From Patiria pectinifera (taxonomy: Eukaryota; Echinodermata; Asteroidea; Valvatida; Asterinidae): a stretch of DNA of 64,000 nucleotides. Position 1 is the stretch's first letter; the number at the start of each line of letters is the position of its first letter. Location of the stretch: contig CM057140.1 of NCBI GenBank assembly GCA_029964075.1, forward strand, positions 14,836,643 through 14,900,642, written 5' to 3'. The position numbers and the translations under genes were made by a program. Of the stretch, positions 61,437 through 64,000 are shown one piece after another. Under the pieces are notes generated by a model that saw only the letters and a list, made by a program, of their open reading frames with translations, was not told the origin of the DNA and searched no databases.

Positions 61437-64000
<2,564 letters not shown>

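Overview
The window looks like nuclear DNA from a marine invertebrate deuterostome, perhaps an echinoderm. That placement is an inference. It rests on intron-rich genes with GT-AG introns, animal-only families (uronyl 2-sulfotransferase-like, PRSS23-like, PAN plus F5/8C, MFSD9, SLC16) and many short non-autonomous transposons and tRNA-derived SINE-like repeats. No species can be named from sequence alone. A 500-base run of N marks an assembly gap at 23917-24416.

Layout. 1-2825: repeat-rich, with a 111-bp tandem repeat split by a small DNA transposon. 2826-9789 (+): two tandem MFSD9-type transporter genes with identical exon lengths; neither has a visible first exon. 9790-13836: a 320-bp tandem repeat, three tRNA-like SINE units and a TTA-flanked MITE. 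13837-17581 (-): a complete nine-exon uronyl 2-sulfotransferase-like gene (360 aa). 19758-23584 (-): a complete four-exon alpha-tubulin gene (451 aa) whose first coding exon is only the ATG; a CCAAT/TATA-like block lies beyond the gap. 25622-29238 (-): a six-exon gene for an unrecognised 290-aa protein. 30287-35927 and 37544-40070 (-): two tandem SLC16/MCT-like genes (436 and 448 aa) with the same exon plan. 42340-44390: a duplicated upstream region, one copy decayed and both carrying or flanked by transposon insertions. 44329-48264 (+): a secreted PAN plus F5/8C protein (292 aa). 48265-56687: 8.4 kb without a convincing gene. 56688-57872 (-): an intronless PRSS23-like protein (394 aa) with isoleucine where the catalytic serine is expected. 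57873-61436: SINE and MITE copies. 61437-64000 (+): the first four exons of a malic enzyme gene that runs off the window.

The genes do not form one pathway. The recurring themes are tandem duplication of membrane transporters (MFSD9 pair, SLC16 pair) and heavy small-transposon activity. Several transposon insertions can be proved from the window itself, because target-site duplications or uninterrupted repeat copies are present. Exon boundaries were worked out by hand from reading frame, GT-AG signals and family similarity; exon phases close exactly in every gene called complete. No database search was possible.
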